Origin: JAENVT01 sp031404635
GTDB lineage: Bacteria > Actinomycetota > Acidimicrobiia > Acidimicrobiales > Ilumatobacteraceae
Direction: 5' to 3'
DNA length: 11,376 nt
Assembly: GCA_031404635.1 (NCBI GenBank)
Contig: JANNHY010000391.1
Location: 1 to 11,376, forward strand
Of the stretch, positions 5,252-11,376 are shown piece after piece. The notes under the pieces were generated by a model. It ran no database searches. It was not told where the DNA came from and worked only from the letters and a program-made list of their open reading frames with translations. Made by a program: the position numbers and the translations under genes. Position 1 is the stretch's first letter; every line of letters starts with the position of its first letter.

Positions 5252-6062
5252 GCCGCCGGTAGCCGATCAGCACGGCGCCGCTGTCGGCCAGCAGCTGCGC
5301 GAGTTGCGGGTCGCTGGTGACCAACTCGTAGTCGTCGATCCAACCCGGTGCGGCGTCGGTGATGGCGCGGACTTCGGGCGTGTCGATCGCCGGCTGCACG
5401 TGGATTTCGGTGACACCCGGCTGCAGGCCGCGGATCTCGTTGTACACCCGCTCCCTGCTGCCCGAGCGCCAATCGTGGTTGAAATGGTCGGGGAAGACCA
5501 CGCCTTCAGCGGCCGCCAGGTTACGGAACGGGAAGCCAGCCTGGTCGGCGGTGATCGTCGACGGCAGGCGGATCGGCAGGCGGAACTCGACGGCGAGTTC
5601 GAGGTAGACGTCGAAGAACTCGGGCCGCAGAGTGATGGCCGTGAGGTGCGGTGTGAGATGGGTGACGTCGATGTCCCAGGCGATGGCCCGCTCGATCTGG
5701 GCCCGGCATTCGCGCAACACCTCCTCGGTGTCGGCGTGCTCCCACAGGTCGGCAATGTAGCGGGGGAAGCCGGCCTCGCCGCTGAGCAGCGACGGGGCGT
5801 GGGTGATCGGCCCGAACCGGTATGCCTCGTATTCGCAGTTGAGGGTTAGATGCACTCCGATGTCGTCGGTGGGCAGGTGGCGCAGCGCGGCGTCGCGCGC
5901 CCACGGGGCGGGAACCATGATCGACGCACACGTCGCCAGGCCATCGCGTAGGGCGCCGTACACACCGACATTGGCGGCGTGGCAGGCACCGAGGTCGTCA
6001 CAGGAGATGATCACCAGCTTGGCGTCGTCGTCATACCCGAGGCGTGCGGCAAGTGAGGCCAT
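5226..6062 (-). CDS. ChbG/HpnK/YdjC-like carbohydrate deacetylase
   Basis: 278 aa, ATG 6062. YdjC-family enzymes are cytoplasmic metal-dependent deacetylases acting on N-acetylated sugars such as chitobiose or related glycans. Seen: a metal-site SCDDLGACHAAN (20-31; D22/D23 correspond to the family ADDxG), GVHLTLN (69-75; H71), THLTPHL (134-140; H135 and H139, replacing the usual HxHxH-like segment) and EIHVQPA near residue 223, equivalent to the C-terminal EixxHP motif but with Gln where His is common. The substrate is not predictable. It starts 12 bp after the thermonuclease gene with no clear Shine-Dalgarno of its own, suggesting an operon with it. Its 3' end overlaps the convergent SCP2-like gene by 26 bp. 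Confidence 0.85.
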   Translation of the reverse strand: MASLAARLGYDDDAKLVIISCDDLGACHAANVGVYGALRDGLATCASIMVPAPWARDAALRHLPTDDIGVHLTLNCEYEAYRFGPITHAPSLLSGEAGFPRYIADLWEHADTEEVLRECRAQIERAIAWDIDVTHLTPHLTAITLRPEFFDVYLELAVEFRLPIRLPSTITADQAGFPFRNLAAAEGVVFPDHFNHDWRSGSRERVYNEIRGLQPGVTEIHVQPAIDTPEVRAITDAAPGWIDDYELVTSDPQLAQLLADSGAVLIGYRRLRDAMRAG

Positions 6063-6074
6063 CAGCTGCGCACG

Positions 6075-6575
6075 CTATCCCGTACACCTGGCCCACAGAC
6101 CGATGCTGTCGGCCTCGGCGAGACGTGCGGCCGCGACGAATTCGTCGGCGTGGGCCACGTTGGGCGGGATGGTCAGCGGACGGGCGTAGCCCTCGCGGAT
6201 GATCCTCAAGTTGACGAACGTGCCGTCGCCGCCAAGGTAGACGTAAGCCAACATGCGTCCGTAGTCGTCGCGGGCAACGACGTCGCGTTCGAGGTGTAGC
6301 GGCGTGTCGGCCGGCAGCAGGGACGTGGCGAAGGTCGTCGCCTCTGGGCCAAAGCATTGCACCGGAGTGTTCTGCTTCTTGGTCTCCGGTGTGTCGATGC
6401 CGATCAGCCGCACGCGCTCGCGTTGGCCATGGATGGTGACGTCGATCGTGTCGCCATCGACTACACGCAACATCGTTGCGTTGGCTAGGAGCACCGTCGG
6501 CGTGTCGGCCGCAGGAGCGACACCGGCGCCACAGGCGGTGCTGAGCATCGCAATGCAGAACAGGGTGCTACGCAT
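6075..6575 (-). CDS. Exported thermonuclease (staphylococcal nuclease homologue), probable lipoprotein
   Basis: 166 aa, ATG 6575. Residues 1-15 form a short signal peptide ending STAC; Cys15 is a possible lipidation site, although Ser at -3 is not an ideal lipobox, so simple secretion is also possible. The SNase domain (about 32-163) keeps all key residues: calcium-binding VVDGDT (38-43; D40), GIDTPE (59-64; D61), and the catalytic trio R56 (RLIGIDTPE), E78 (FGPEA) and R107 (DDYGR). C74 and C164 could form a disulfide outside the cell. It should cleave DNA and RNA at or beyond the cell surface, for nutrient or phosphate scavenging (inferred). It lies 39 bp after the S9 peptidase and 12 bp before the deacetylase on the same strand. 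Confidence 0.9.
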   Translation of the reverse strand: MRSTLFCIAMLSTACGAGVAPAADTPTVLLANATMLRVVDGDTIDVTIHGQRERVRLIGIDTPETKKQNTPVQCFGPEATTFATSLLPADTPLHLERDVVARDDYGRMLAYVYLGGDGTFVNLRIIREGYARPLTIPPNVAHADEFVAAARLAEADSIGLWARCTG

Positions 6576-6614
6576 GCTGCGTTGTTCTATCGCCCGATCG
6601 GTACCTGCCGGCGG

Positions 6615-8618
6615 TCAGGCTAAGGCGAGGTGGTTGGCGAAGAAGTCGAGGATGATCTCGGCGCGCTGACGCCGGTGGATCGGCGACCCAGTGCGCGACA
6701 ACTCGTGGCCCTCGCCGGGGAAGCGGTAGAAAGTGACGTCCTTGCCGAGCAGGCGCATTGCCACGAACAGTTCCTCGGCCTGGCTGATCGGGCAGCGGGA
6801 GTCCTGTTCGCTGTGGATGATCAACATCGGCACGGAGATATCGCGCACGAACCGGATCGGAGAAATCCGGGTGTACTCCTCGGGCGCATCGATCGGGCTC
6901 GGGCCGATCTCGACCCGGAATGACGTGGAGATGTCGCTGGTGAACTCCTCGGTGAGCATGTTGTTGACCGCTCGTTCGCTGCAGATCGCCTTGAAACGGT
7001 CGCCGTGGCAGCCGGCCAACCATGTGGCCATGAAGCCGCCGTAGCTCCCGCCGAGCATGCCGACGCGATCGCCGTCGCAGTACGAATAGTGCTGCAATGT
7101 GTGGTCGAGCACAGCAAGCACATCGTCGACGTCGACGCTGCCCCAACCCGATCCCGGTGCCACCTTGTGTTGTGGCCCGATGATCGACTGCCCCCACGAC
7201 TCTTCACGGCCCGACCCGCCGCGCGGGTTGCTCATGATCACCACGAACCCAGCTGCGGCCTGCAACTGCGCCTCGTCGAAGAAGGATTCGCCGTATTGGG
7301 TGTGTGGGCCACCGTGGACATTGAGCAGCACCGGGTACGTCGACGATGCATCGAAGCCCGTCGGGGGCATGATCCACGCGTCGATCTCGCCGCTGCCGTC
7401 CGAGCACGGCACGGCGAACCGCTCCCACGTGCTGGGTTTGGCCACGGTTCGGTACGTATCCGCAAAAGCGGTGAGCCGTCGAGGCGTGTCATCTCGCAAG
7501 ACGAAGAGGTCGCTGACTGCGTCGACGCCTGCTGCCGAGTAGGCGATGGTTCCGCCGGCGGCGTCGCACGAGTTCACTGCAATTGGTCCCGAGGTCAGCG
7601 GCGTCGGCGCTGAACCGTCGAGGGCGACCCGATAGAGGTGGGTTTCGCCGCGGTCCTCTGCCGGTGCCAGCAGGGTCGAGTCACTCAGCCACAGCACGGC
7701 GCCACCGCCGGCAGTCGTTTCGAAGGTGCGATCCAACTGGCGCGTCAACCATCGATGCTCCCCGCCACCGGCCCGTACCACACCGACGTGCACGTTCTGC
7801 GGGTAGGTTTGCGAATCGTCGCACCCGGCGAACGCCACTTGCGACCCATCCGGCGACACAGCCGGCCAGGCATAATATCCGCTGAGGCCGGTCAGTGCGA
7901 CGAGGTCGCCATCTAGCGACACGGAGTACAGCGCAGTGGCGAAGTCGAGATCCCACGTGTCGTGTCGTTGCGCGCTGAGCACCAGGCCGGAGGAGTCGGG
8001 TTTCCACACGATCGACTCGTGCTGGAACTCGCCGGGAGTCAGGTTGCGGGGCACACCGGTGCCATCGGCGGCAACGACGTAGACGTGCCGTGGCCGATCG
8101 ACGATCCAGCCCTCGTCGTCGAGCTTGCCGAAAAACCGCTCTATCTTGCGTGGCGCCTGCCAGCTCTCGTCCTCGGCGTCGTAGCGCTCGTGAGGCGTGC
8201 GGCTGGTGAACGCGACCCACCGACCGTCAGGGCTCCAACACACCTCGTCCATGCCCTCTTTCATTGTTGCGATCGTGCGCGTCTCACCAGGCGACGCAAT
8301 CGGTAAGACGTGCAAGGTGCCCTCGCCACCTTTCGGGCCGCGCTTCGACACGAAGGCCAGCGATCGCCCGTCGGGGCTCCACGCTGGGCCGCTGTCGTGG
8401 TCGCCGCCGGTTACGGCTCGTGGAGGTGTCGAACCGTCAGCGGCGGCCAACCAGACTTGCGAGAAGCTCTTGTTCTTGGCCATGTCGATGCGGCTGACCA
8501 CGAAGGCTACTGTCGAGCCGTCCGGCGAAACCGCCGGCCTACTGGCCTGAACGATGTTGCCGATGATTCGTTCGGCGATCTTGGCGTGTTTGCTCAACTC
8601 TCTGTCAGCGCTGCTCAT
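6615..8618 (-). CDS. S9-family prolyl-oligopeptidase-like serine peptidase (acylaminoacyl-peptidase type)
   Basis: 667 aa from ATG 8618. The open frame runs to 8816, but that part is antisense to the next gene and a TACGGT box lies 7 nt before this ATG. The N-terminal ~400 residues form a TolB/WD40-like beta-propeller, visible as repeated SPDG blades (AVSPDGSTVAFV, AWSPDGRSLAFV, CWSPDGRWVAFT, AVSPDGSQVAFA). The C-terminal ~200 residues are an alpha/beta-hydrolase with the full triad: Ser525 in GGSYGGFMATW, Asp606 in SEQDSRCP and His638 in GEGHELSR. There is no signal peptide, so it is probably cytoplasmic and degrades short or N-blocked peptides. The length is normal for the family. It is the likely first gene of a transcript continuing into the thermonuclease and deacetylase. 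Confidence 0.93.
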   Translation of the reverse strand: MSSADRELSKHAKIAERIIGNIVQASRPAVSPDGSTVAFVVSRIDMAKNKSFSQVWLAAADGSTPPRAVTGGDHDSGPAWSPDGRSLAFVSKRGPKGGEGTLHVLPIASPGETRTIATMKEGMDEVCWSPDGRWVAFTSRTPHERYDAEDESWQAPRKIERFFGKLDDEGWIVDRPRHVYVVAADGTGVPRNLTPGEFQHESIVWKPDSSGLVLSAQRHDTWDLDFATALYSVSLDGDLVALTGLSGYYAWPAVSPDGSQVAFAGCDDSQTYPQNVHVGVVRAGGGEHRWLTRQLDRTFETTAGGGAVLWLSDSTLLAPAEDRGETHLYRVALDGSAPTPLTSGPIAVNSCDAAGGTIAYSAAGVDAVSDLFVLRDDTPRRLTAFADTYRTVAKPSTWERFAVPCSDGSGEIDAWIMPPTGFDASSTYPVLLNVHGGPHTQYGESFFDEAQLQAAAGFVVIMSNPRGGSGREESWGQSIIGPQHKVAPGSGWGSVDVDDVLAVLDHTLQHYSYCDGDRVGMLGGSYGGFMATWLAGCHGDRFKAICSERAVNNMLTEEFTSDISTSFRVEIGPSPIDAPEEYTRISPIRFVRDISVPMLIIHSEQDSRCPISQAEELFVAMRLLGKDVTFYRFPGEGHELSRTGSPIHRRQRAEIILDFFANHLALA

Positions 8619-8625
8619 GGTTCCG

Positions 8626-8631
8626 ACCGTA
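8626..8631 (-). promoter_or_regulatory. Putative -10 element (TACGGT), leaderless promoter of the S9 peptidase gene
   Basis: The minus strand reads TACGGT, seven bases, then ATG 8618. There is no Shine-Dalgarno. It lies in the 37-bp gap shared with the divergent gene at 8656. Confidence 0.5.
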
Positions 8632-8655
8632 GCGCCGATGTGGCACCATCCGGAG

Positions 8656-9381
8656 ATGGAAATCAATGAGTTCGTCGGCGCCCTCGACCGCGATTCCGCG
8701 GCGTTCGTCGATGCCTGCGATGTTGCCGGGCTGACCACTCCTGTGCTCTCGTGCCCGGGCTGGACGGTCGCCGACCTGTTGTGGCACCTCACCGAGGTCC
8801 ACCACTTCTGGTGCACGGTGGTCGCCGAGCAGCTCAGCGAGTGGCAGAGCTACACCCGGCCGCCGCGCCCGGTCGATGAGGGTCTTGCGGGCCTGTATCG
8901 CCAGGTTCGCGGCGACCTGCTGACGACTCTCGCCGAGGTGGATCCGACCCTGCCGGTGTACACCTGGTCAACCGACAAGACGGCGGGCTTCGTGATTCGG
9001 CGAATGACTCAGGAAACCGCTGTGCATCTATGGGACGCCGCCCAGGCCGCCGGCATCGTGAACCCCATCGAGGCCACGCTGGCCAGTGACGGAATCGACG
9101 AGTTCTTGAGCCACTTCCTCTCCGATGCGGCGGAGGGGGCGGCCGCTGTCGGCGGCTCGGTGCACCTTCACTGTGGTGACGTGCCGGGCGAGTGGACCGT
9201 GGGCGAGACAGACGACGGATTCGTTGTCGTCCGCGAGCACTCCAAGGGTGATTGCGCCATCCGCGGTGCGGCCAGCGACATCTTGCTGGCGTTGTGGCGG
9301 CGGGTGCCGTTGTCGACCTGCGATGTCGTCGGCGACGCCGACGTGGCGGCGCGGTTCATCGCCCATACCGACTTGAACTAA
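8656..9381 (+). CDS. Maleylpyruvate isomerase family mycothiol-dependent protein (DinB-like)
   Basis: 241 aa. MDMPI-family proteins use a zinc site in a DinB-like four-helix bundle and, where characterised, act with mycothiol to isomerise maleylpyruvate. Most paralogues have unknown substrates. Seen: CPGWTVADLLWHLTEVHHFW (33-52) with zinc ligand H44, and TQETAVHLWDAAQAAG (118-133) with E120 and H124, matching the His, Glu, His ligands of the characterised enzyme. A C-terminal MDMPI_C-like domain follows (about 165-241). I chose ATG 8656. An in-frame ATG at 8638 and the open frame back to 8554 would overlap the divergent gene's promoter or coding region. GGAG directly abuts ATG, too close to act as a normal Shine-Dalgarno. 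A weak CACCAT lies 6 nt upstream at 8644-8649. Confidence 0.87.
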   Translation: MEINEFVGALDRDSAAFVDACDVAGLTTPVLSCPGWTVADLLWHLTEVHHFWCTVVAEQLSEWQSYTRPPRPVDEGLAGLYRQVRGDLLTTLAEVDPTLPVYTWSTDKTAGFVIRRMTQETAVHLWDAAQAAGIVNPIEATLASDGIDEFLSHFLSDAAEGAAAVGGSVHLHCGDVPGEWTVGETDDGFVVVREHSKGDCAIRGAASDILLALWRRVPLSTCDVVGDADVAARFIAHTDLN

Positions 9382-9386
9382 CAGTA

Positions 9387-9404
9387 ACGACCCATTCCGG
9401 TCGT
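9387..9404. terminator. Small hairpin between convergent genes, possible two-way terminator
   Basis: A perfect 6-bp inverted repeat ACGACC/GGTCGT with a 6-base loop lies in the 39-bp gap between two converging stop codons. It has no T-run and is short, so this is weak. Confidence 0.3.
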
Positions 9405-9420
9405 ACATGCCGCGCCGAAG

Positions 9421-9726
9421 TTACGTGCGGGCTCGCTTGGCGTTCGCCGCTGGCGCATCGCTCCACAGCGCCAACTGTTCCCACGTGATGGCGACCTCGC
9501 TGATCAATTGCCATGTCAGCCGGCCGCGCCCGCCGGGTCGGCGCACCTCGACGCGCTCCGGTCGCAAGCTGCGCGCCGCCCCGTTTGCGTCGTGGATCGT
9601 GATGCTGCCGTCGGCGGCGACGCCCGACATCTTGCCGGGCAGCCAGCGCCCGCGGTCGAGTTTGCGGAAGCGCACCGGCTCGCCGTTGGTCAGCCGGAGC
9701 TGAGCGAGAATGACGGTGTCGATCAT
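9421..9726 (-). CDS. Conserved-looking small protein of unknown function, downstream of the SDR gene
   Basis: 101 aa, ATG 9726. I do not recognise a named family. Residues 15-62 look like a small beta-rich (SH3/Sm-like) barrel: EPVRFRKLDRGRWLPGKM, then GVAADGSITIHDANG, then ARSLRPERVEV. A basic Gly/Arg hinge (63-69) follows, then an amphipathic helix (TWQLISEVAITWEQLALW) and a basic tail (AKRART at 96-101). The basic character would fit nucleic-acid contact, but that is a guess. It begins 9 bp after the SDR stop without its own Shine-Dalgarno or -10-like box, so it is probably co-transcribed with it. Confidence 0.65.
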   Translation of the reverse strand: MIDTVILAQLRLTNGEPVRFRKLDRGRWLPGKMSGVAADGSITIHDANGAARSLRPERVEVRRPGGRGRLTWQLISEVAITWEQLALWSDAPAANAKRART

Positions 9727-9735
9727 CGGTACCGG

Positions 9736-10539
9736 TCAATCACCAGTGACCCGGGCCTGCAGCTTGCGCATGCCGGCCAACCAGCGGTCGTAGTTGCCGG
9801 TCTTGCGCTGCAGGAAGGTGAGGACCTCGGGGTGGGGGAGGATCAGGAACGTCTCGGCGCGGATCACGCCGACGGCGACATCGGCGACATCGTCCGGTTC
9901 GAGTACCACTCCGGCGGCGCGCACGACATCGCCCGCTCCGGCGGAACCGATCAGGTCCTGATTCAGCATGTTGGTGTTGACACCCTGAGGACACAGGCAA
10001 CTGACCCGCACGCCATGATCGCCGTAGGTGATGCTCATCCATTCGGCGAACGCAACGGCGGCGTGTTTGGTCAAAGAGTAAGGCGCAGAACCGATCTGGC
10101 TCAGCAACCCGGCCGCCGACGCCGTCGAGCAGAAGTAGCCGTCGCCGCGGGCCAGCCACCCGGGCAGCAGGTACTTTGCAGCCCAGCGGTGAGCATGAAC
10201 GTTGATGTCGAAGGCCATCTCCCATTCGGCCTCAGTGGTGGTCAGGTCGGAACCGATGGCGACACCGGCATTGGCGAAAAAGAGATCGATCGGCCCGAAG
10301 GCGTCCTCGGCCGCGGCGACCAGATGTCGGTTGCCGGCCTCTGTGCCGATGTCGACGGCGACGGCGACGGCGCTCGCAGGGCGTGTTTGGTTGAGCTGAT
10401 CGACCACCGCCGTCAGTGCATCGACGTCGCGGTCAGAGGCAACGACCCGGGCACCTTCGCCGTGGAATCGCGTCGTCAGGGCTCGGCCGATCCCGTTGGC
10501 TGCACCCGTGACAACGACGTGACGCCGATCGAATTCCAT
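9736..10539 (-). CDS. Short-chain dehydrogenase/reductase (classical SDR)
   Basis: 267-aa NAD(P)-dependent oxidoreductase with a Rossmann fold. Seen: the cofactor motif TGAANGIG (11-18), NAG (90-92), structural N113, and the catalytic S141-Y154-K158 set (STASAAG and YSLTK). An acid-containing DRDVD after beta-2 (D36) suggests a preference for NAD(H), though the Arg next to it leaves this open. The substrate is unknown; sterol, fatty or alcohol substrates are typical for such actinobacterial SDRs. The C-terminal helical tail (FLQRKTGNYDRWLAGMRKL) resembles SDRs often annotated as acting on lipophilic substrates. ATG 10539 is preceded 7 nt upstream by TACGAT and no Shine-Dalgarno. The 101-aa gene follows. 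Confidence 0.92.
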   Translation of the reverse strand: MEFDRRHVVVTGAANGIGRALTTRFHGEGARVVASDRDVDALTAVVDQLNQTRPASAVAVAVDIGTEAGNRHLVAAAEDAFGPIDLFFANAGVAIGSDLTTTEAEWEMAFDINVHAHRWAAKYLLPGWLARGDGYFCSTASAAGLLSQIGSAPYSLTKHAAVAFAEWMSITYGDHGVRVSCLCPQGVNTNMLNQDLIGSAGAGDVVRAAGVVLEPDDVADVAVGVIRAETFLILPHPEVLTFLQRKTGNYDRWLAGMRKLQARVTGD

Positions 10540-10546
10540 CGCCGCG

Positions 10547-10552
10547 ATCGTA
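10547..10552 (-). promoter_or_regulatory. Putative -10 element (TACGAT), leaderless promoter of the SDR gene
   Basis: The minus strand reads TACGAT, seven bases, then ATG 10539. There is no Shine-Dalgarno. Confidence 0.5.
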
Positions 10553-10644
10553 GGCGTCGCCGAAGCTAATGGGAGTGTTTGTCACCCGACGCGGGTCTAA
10601 CCGACATATGAGGAGTCACACAGCGCGAAGAGGTTGGTTGCCGG

Positions 10645-10650
10645 TACGAT
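10645..10650 (+). promoter_or_regulatory. Putative -10 element (TACGAT) for the 53-aa ORF
   Basis: This is the best TAnnnT match in the 181-bp gap between the SDR start and the small ORF. It would give a leader of about 64 nt. No -35 match was found at normal spacing, so this is tentative. Confidence 0.3.
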
Positions 10651-10660
10651 GCACGTCAGG

Positions 10661-10711
10661 AGCCTCCCGCGCGAGTTACGGTCTTGGGGAGGGGCTAACA
10701 GCCGTAAGGAG
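10661..10711 (+). promoter_or_regulatory. GC-rich leader with competing base-pairings next to a strong Shine-Dalgarno
   Basis: TTACGG (10676-10681) pairs perfectly with CCGTAA (10702-10707), whose last two bases are the first two of the Shine-Dalgarno AAGGAG (10706-10711). A competing helix pairs CCTCCC (10663-10668) with GGGAGG (10687-10692), and GGCT/AGCC (10693-10696/10700-10703) is another alternative. It may control translation. I do not recognise a known riboswitch class. Confidence 0.3.
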
Positions 10712-10720
10712 ACAACGCAG

Positions 10721-10882
10721 ATGACCGACAATAATGAAGCAGTCATCACGGAAGCCTTGAGTGTCATCGACAAGGCTCTGGCGCAGATGTTGCGACGCGA
10801 GCTGGTGCCGTCTGGCGAGGTCACCGATGTGTTGCTCGACGTCCGCACGTCGCTGACTCTGGCGGCGACTGCCCAGCACTGA
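10721..10882 (+). CDS. Small helical protein of unknown function
   Basis: 53 aa. The start is well fixed by AAGGAG at 10706-10711, 9 nt before ATG, which is the only textbook Shine-Dalgarno in the window. In-frame starts further upstream (ATG 10649, TTG 10634) exist but lack such a site, and ATG 10649 overlaps the proposed -10. The protein looks like two helices (about 5-26 and 31-50) with an acidic N-terminus, no signal peptide, no TM segment and no cysteines. I do not recognise it. It ends 3 bp from the convergent acyltransferase remnant. The strong ribosome site and separate leader argue that it is a real and perhaps well-translated gene. Confidence 0.6.
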   Translation: MTDNNEAVITEALSVIDKALAQMLRRELVPSGEVTDVLLDVRTSLTLAATAQH

Positions 10883-10885
10883 GCC

Positions 10886-11318
10886 TCACGCCGAGATCAG
10901 GTCGGCGAACGCTTTTTCCAGGCACTTGCGCAGCAGCTCGGGCTCTGTGACGGCCGCGGTGTCGATGTTTACGCCCATGTCGAGGCTGTGGTTGTAGCTC
11001 ACCAGCGTCAGGTTGTAGGCCACACCGGCCAGCGGGCCGACGGCGAAGGTCTGCAGTACCTGTGAACCGGCGACGTACAGCGGCACAGGTGCGCCGCGGA
11101 CGTTCGATGTCGCAAAGTCGATTGTCTGCGCCTGCTGGCGCGCCAGCCGGGGTGATCAGCGAAGTCGGCAGGGTCGACGCCACTGCCGCCAAAGTCTCGA
11201 GCGACGCCGTCGCGTTCGATTCGCGCGCCGCGCCGGCTGCCGCCTGGATCCACGCGAAGCGCTCGCCGATCAGCATGTCGCTGGTGGGCACCAGCATGCG
11301 CGCCAGCGAGAAGGCGTT
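10886..11318 (-). pseudogene. C-terminal part of a wax-ester synthase/diacylglycerol acyltransferase, frameshifted and 5'-truncated
   Basis: WS/DGAT enzymes make wax esters and triacylglycerol at the membrane. This stretch encodes only the end of the C-terminal domain; the HHxxxDG active site would lie upstream and is absent. One frame reads NAFSLARMLVPTSDM and GERFAWIQAAAG up to about 11153. The other frame continues LARQQAQTIDFATSNVRG, then PLYVAGSQVLQTFAVGPL, and ends at TGA 10886. These are typical of the family tail. The frames differ by one base at the G run 11149-11152; removing one base gives a continuous ITRLARQQ. Upstream, an in-frame stop (11334-11336) follows a change to lower-GC sequence, so the gene does not continue into the window edge. 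It could be a pseudogene, or a sequencing/assembly error at the edge. Confidence 0.75.
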
Positions 11319-11341
11319 GGTGATTTCAAGATATCACCAAC
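11316..11341. repeat. Inverted repeat GTTGGTGAT-N8-ATCACCAAC at the acyltransferase break point
   Basis: Two perfect 9-bp arms (11316-11324, 11333-11341) around an 8-bp centre. The left arm coincides with the point where acyltransferase similarity stops. It could be the end of an inserted element, an operator, or a junction artefact. Confidence 0.5.
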
Positions 11342-11376
11342 TTGTAATTGTCTGCCGTCAAGTCCGCCAAAGTGAC
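11319..11376. other. Low-GC (about 45%) stretch of different origin at the window edge
   Basis: These 58 bases have 26 G/C, well below their surroundings. On the minus strand one frame reads HFGGLDGRQLQVGDIL with no stop, which loosely fits the GGxxGRxLxxGDxL segment of KipA-type biotin-dependent carboxyltransferases. Another frame reads VTLADLTADNYKLVIS and then a stop at 11326-11328. Neither is long enough to assign. Confidence 0.35.

Noticed and set aside
8619..8816. N-terminal extension of the S9 peptidase frame
   Set aside because: It is antisense to the zinc-site region of the MDMPI protein and shows no blade motif; the -10-like box and ATG 8618 fit better.
9508..10569. 353-codon open frame on the plus strand across the SDR region
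   Set aside because: It is antisense to an SDR with all catalytic motifs; its own translation shows no recognisable domain and runs through the SDR promoter.
10584..10596. Short inverted repeat ACCCG-ACG-CGGGT in the SDR/small-ORF gap
   Set aside because: Only 5 bp arms in GC-rich DNA; easily due to chance, and not placed at a recognisable promoter element.
10649..10882. Longer version of the small ORF from ATG 10649
   Set aside because: No ribosome-binding site there, the ATG overlaps the proposed -10, and the strong Shine-Dalgarno points to 10721.
1..11376. CRISPR array, tRNA/rRNA genes or a complete insertion sequence
   Set aside because: No regularly spaced repeats, no tRNA-like cloverleaf or rRNA-like segment and no transposase or integrase motifs were seen on either strand.

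Overview
The window looks like chromosomal DNA from a high-GC actinobacterium. Two enzymes of mycothiol metabolism (mycothiol S-conjugate amidase and a mycothiol-type maleylpyruvate isomerase protein), a wax-ester synthase/DGAT remnant and widespread leaderless-type starts all point that way. An Acidimicrobiia (Ilumatobacter-like) origin is plausible, but that is my inference from gene content and not something the sequence proves. There are no tRNA or rRNA genes, no CRISPR array and no intact insertion sequence.

Left part (1-3446). A plus-strand membrane protein related to two-TM potassium channels converges on a minus-strand block. Read in transcription order from right to left, that block is: an AbrB-type antitoxin and PIN-domain protein pair with overlapping ends, a long hairpin that probably ends their transcript, then two different intramembrane proteases in a row (a CPBP/CAAX-type protease and a rhomboid with an N-terminal zinc-binding B-box).

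Middle (3446-8656). A secreted PEBP-family lipoprotein and mycothiol S-conjugate amidase (mca) are divergently transcribed from a 46-bp gap. mca is translationally coupled to a small SCP2-like protein. Facing them is a minus-strand group of three genes: an S9-family prolyl-oligopeptidase-type peptidase, a thermonuclease with a lipoprotein-like signal peptide, and a ChbG/YdjC-like carbohydrate deacetylase.

Right part (8656-11376). A mycothiol-dependent maleylpyruvate isomerase family protein converges on a short-chain dehydrogenase plus a small conserved-looking 101-aa protein. Next comes a 53-aa ORF with a strong Shine-Dalgarno and a GC-rich, possibly structured leader. Last is the broken C-terminal end of a WS/DGAT acyltransferase, which carries a one-base frameshift in a G run and is cut off by a lower-GC stretch at the window edge.

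The most consistent regulatory signal is that seven lead genes have a TAnnnT hexamer 6-8 nt before the start codon and no Shine-Dalgarno, the layout of leaderless actinobacterial promoters. The most system-like locus is the AbrB-PIN pair, whose promoter is covered by two perfect inverted repeats. Most of the rest is ordinary housekeeping or accessory actinobacterial content.
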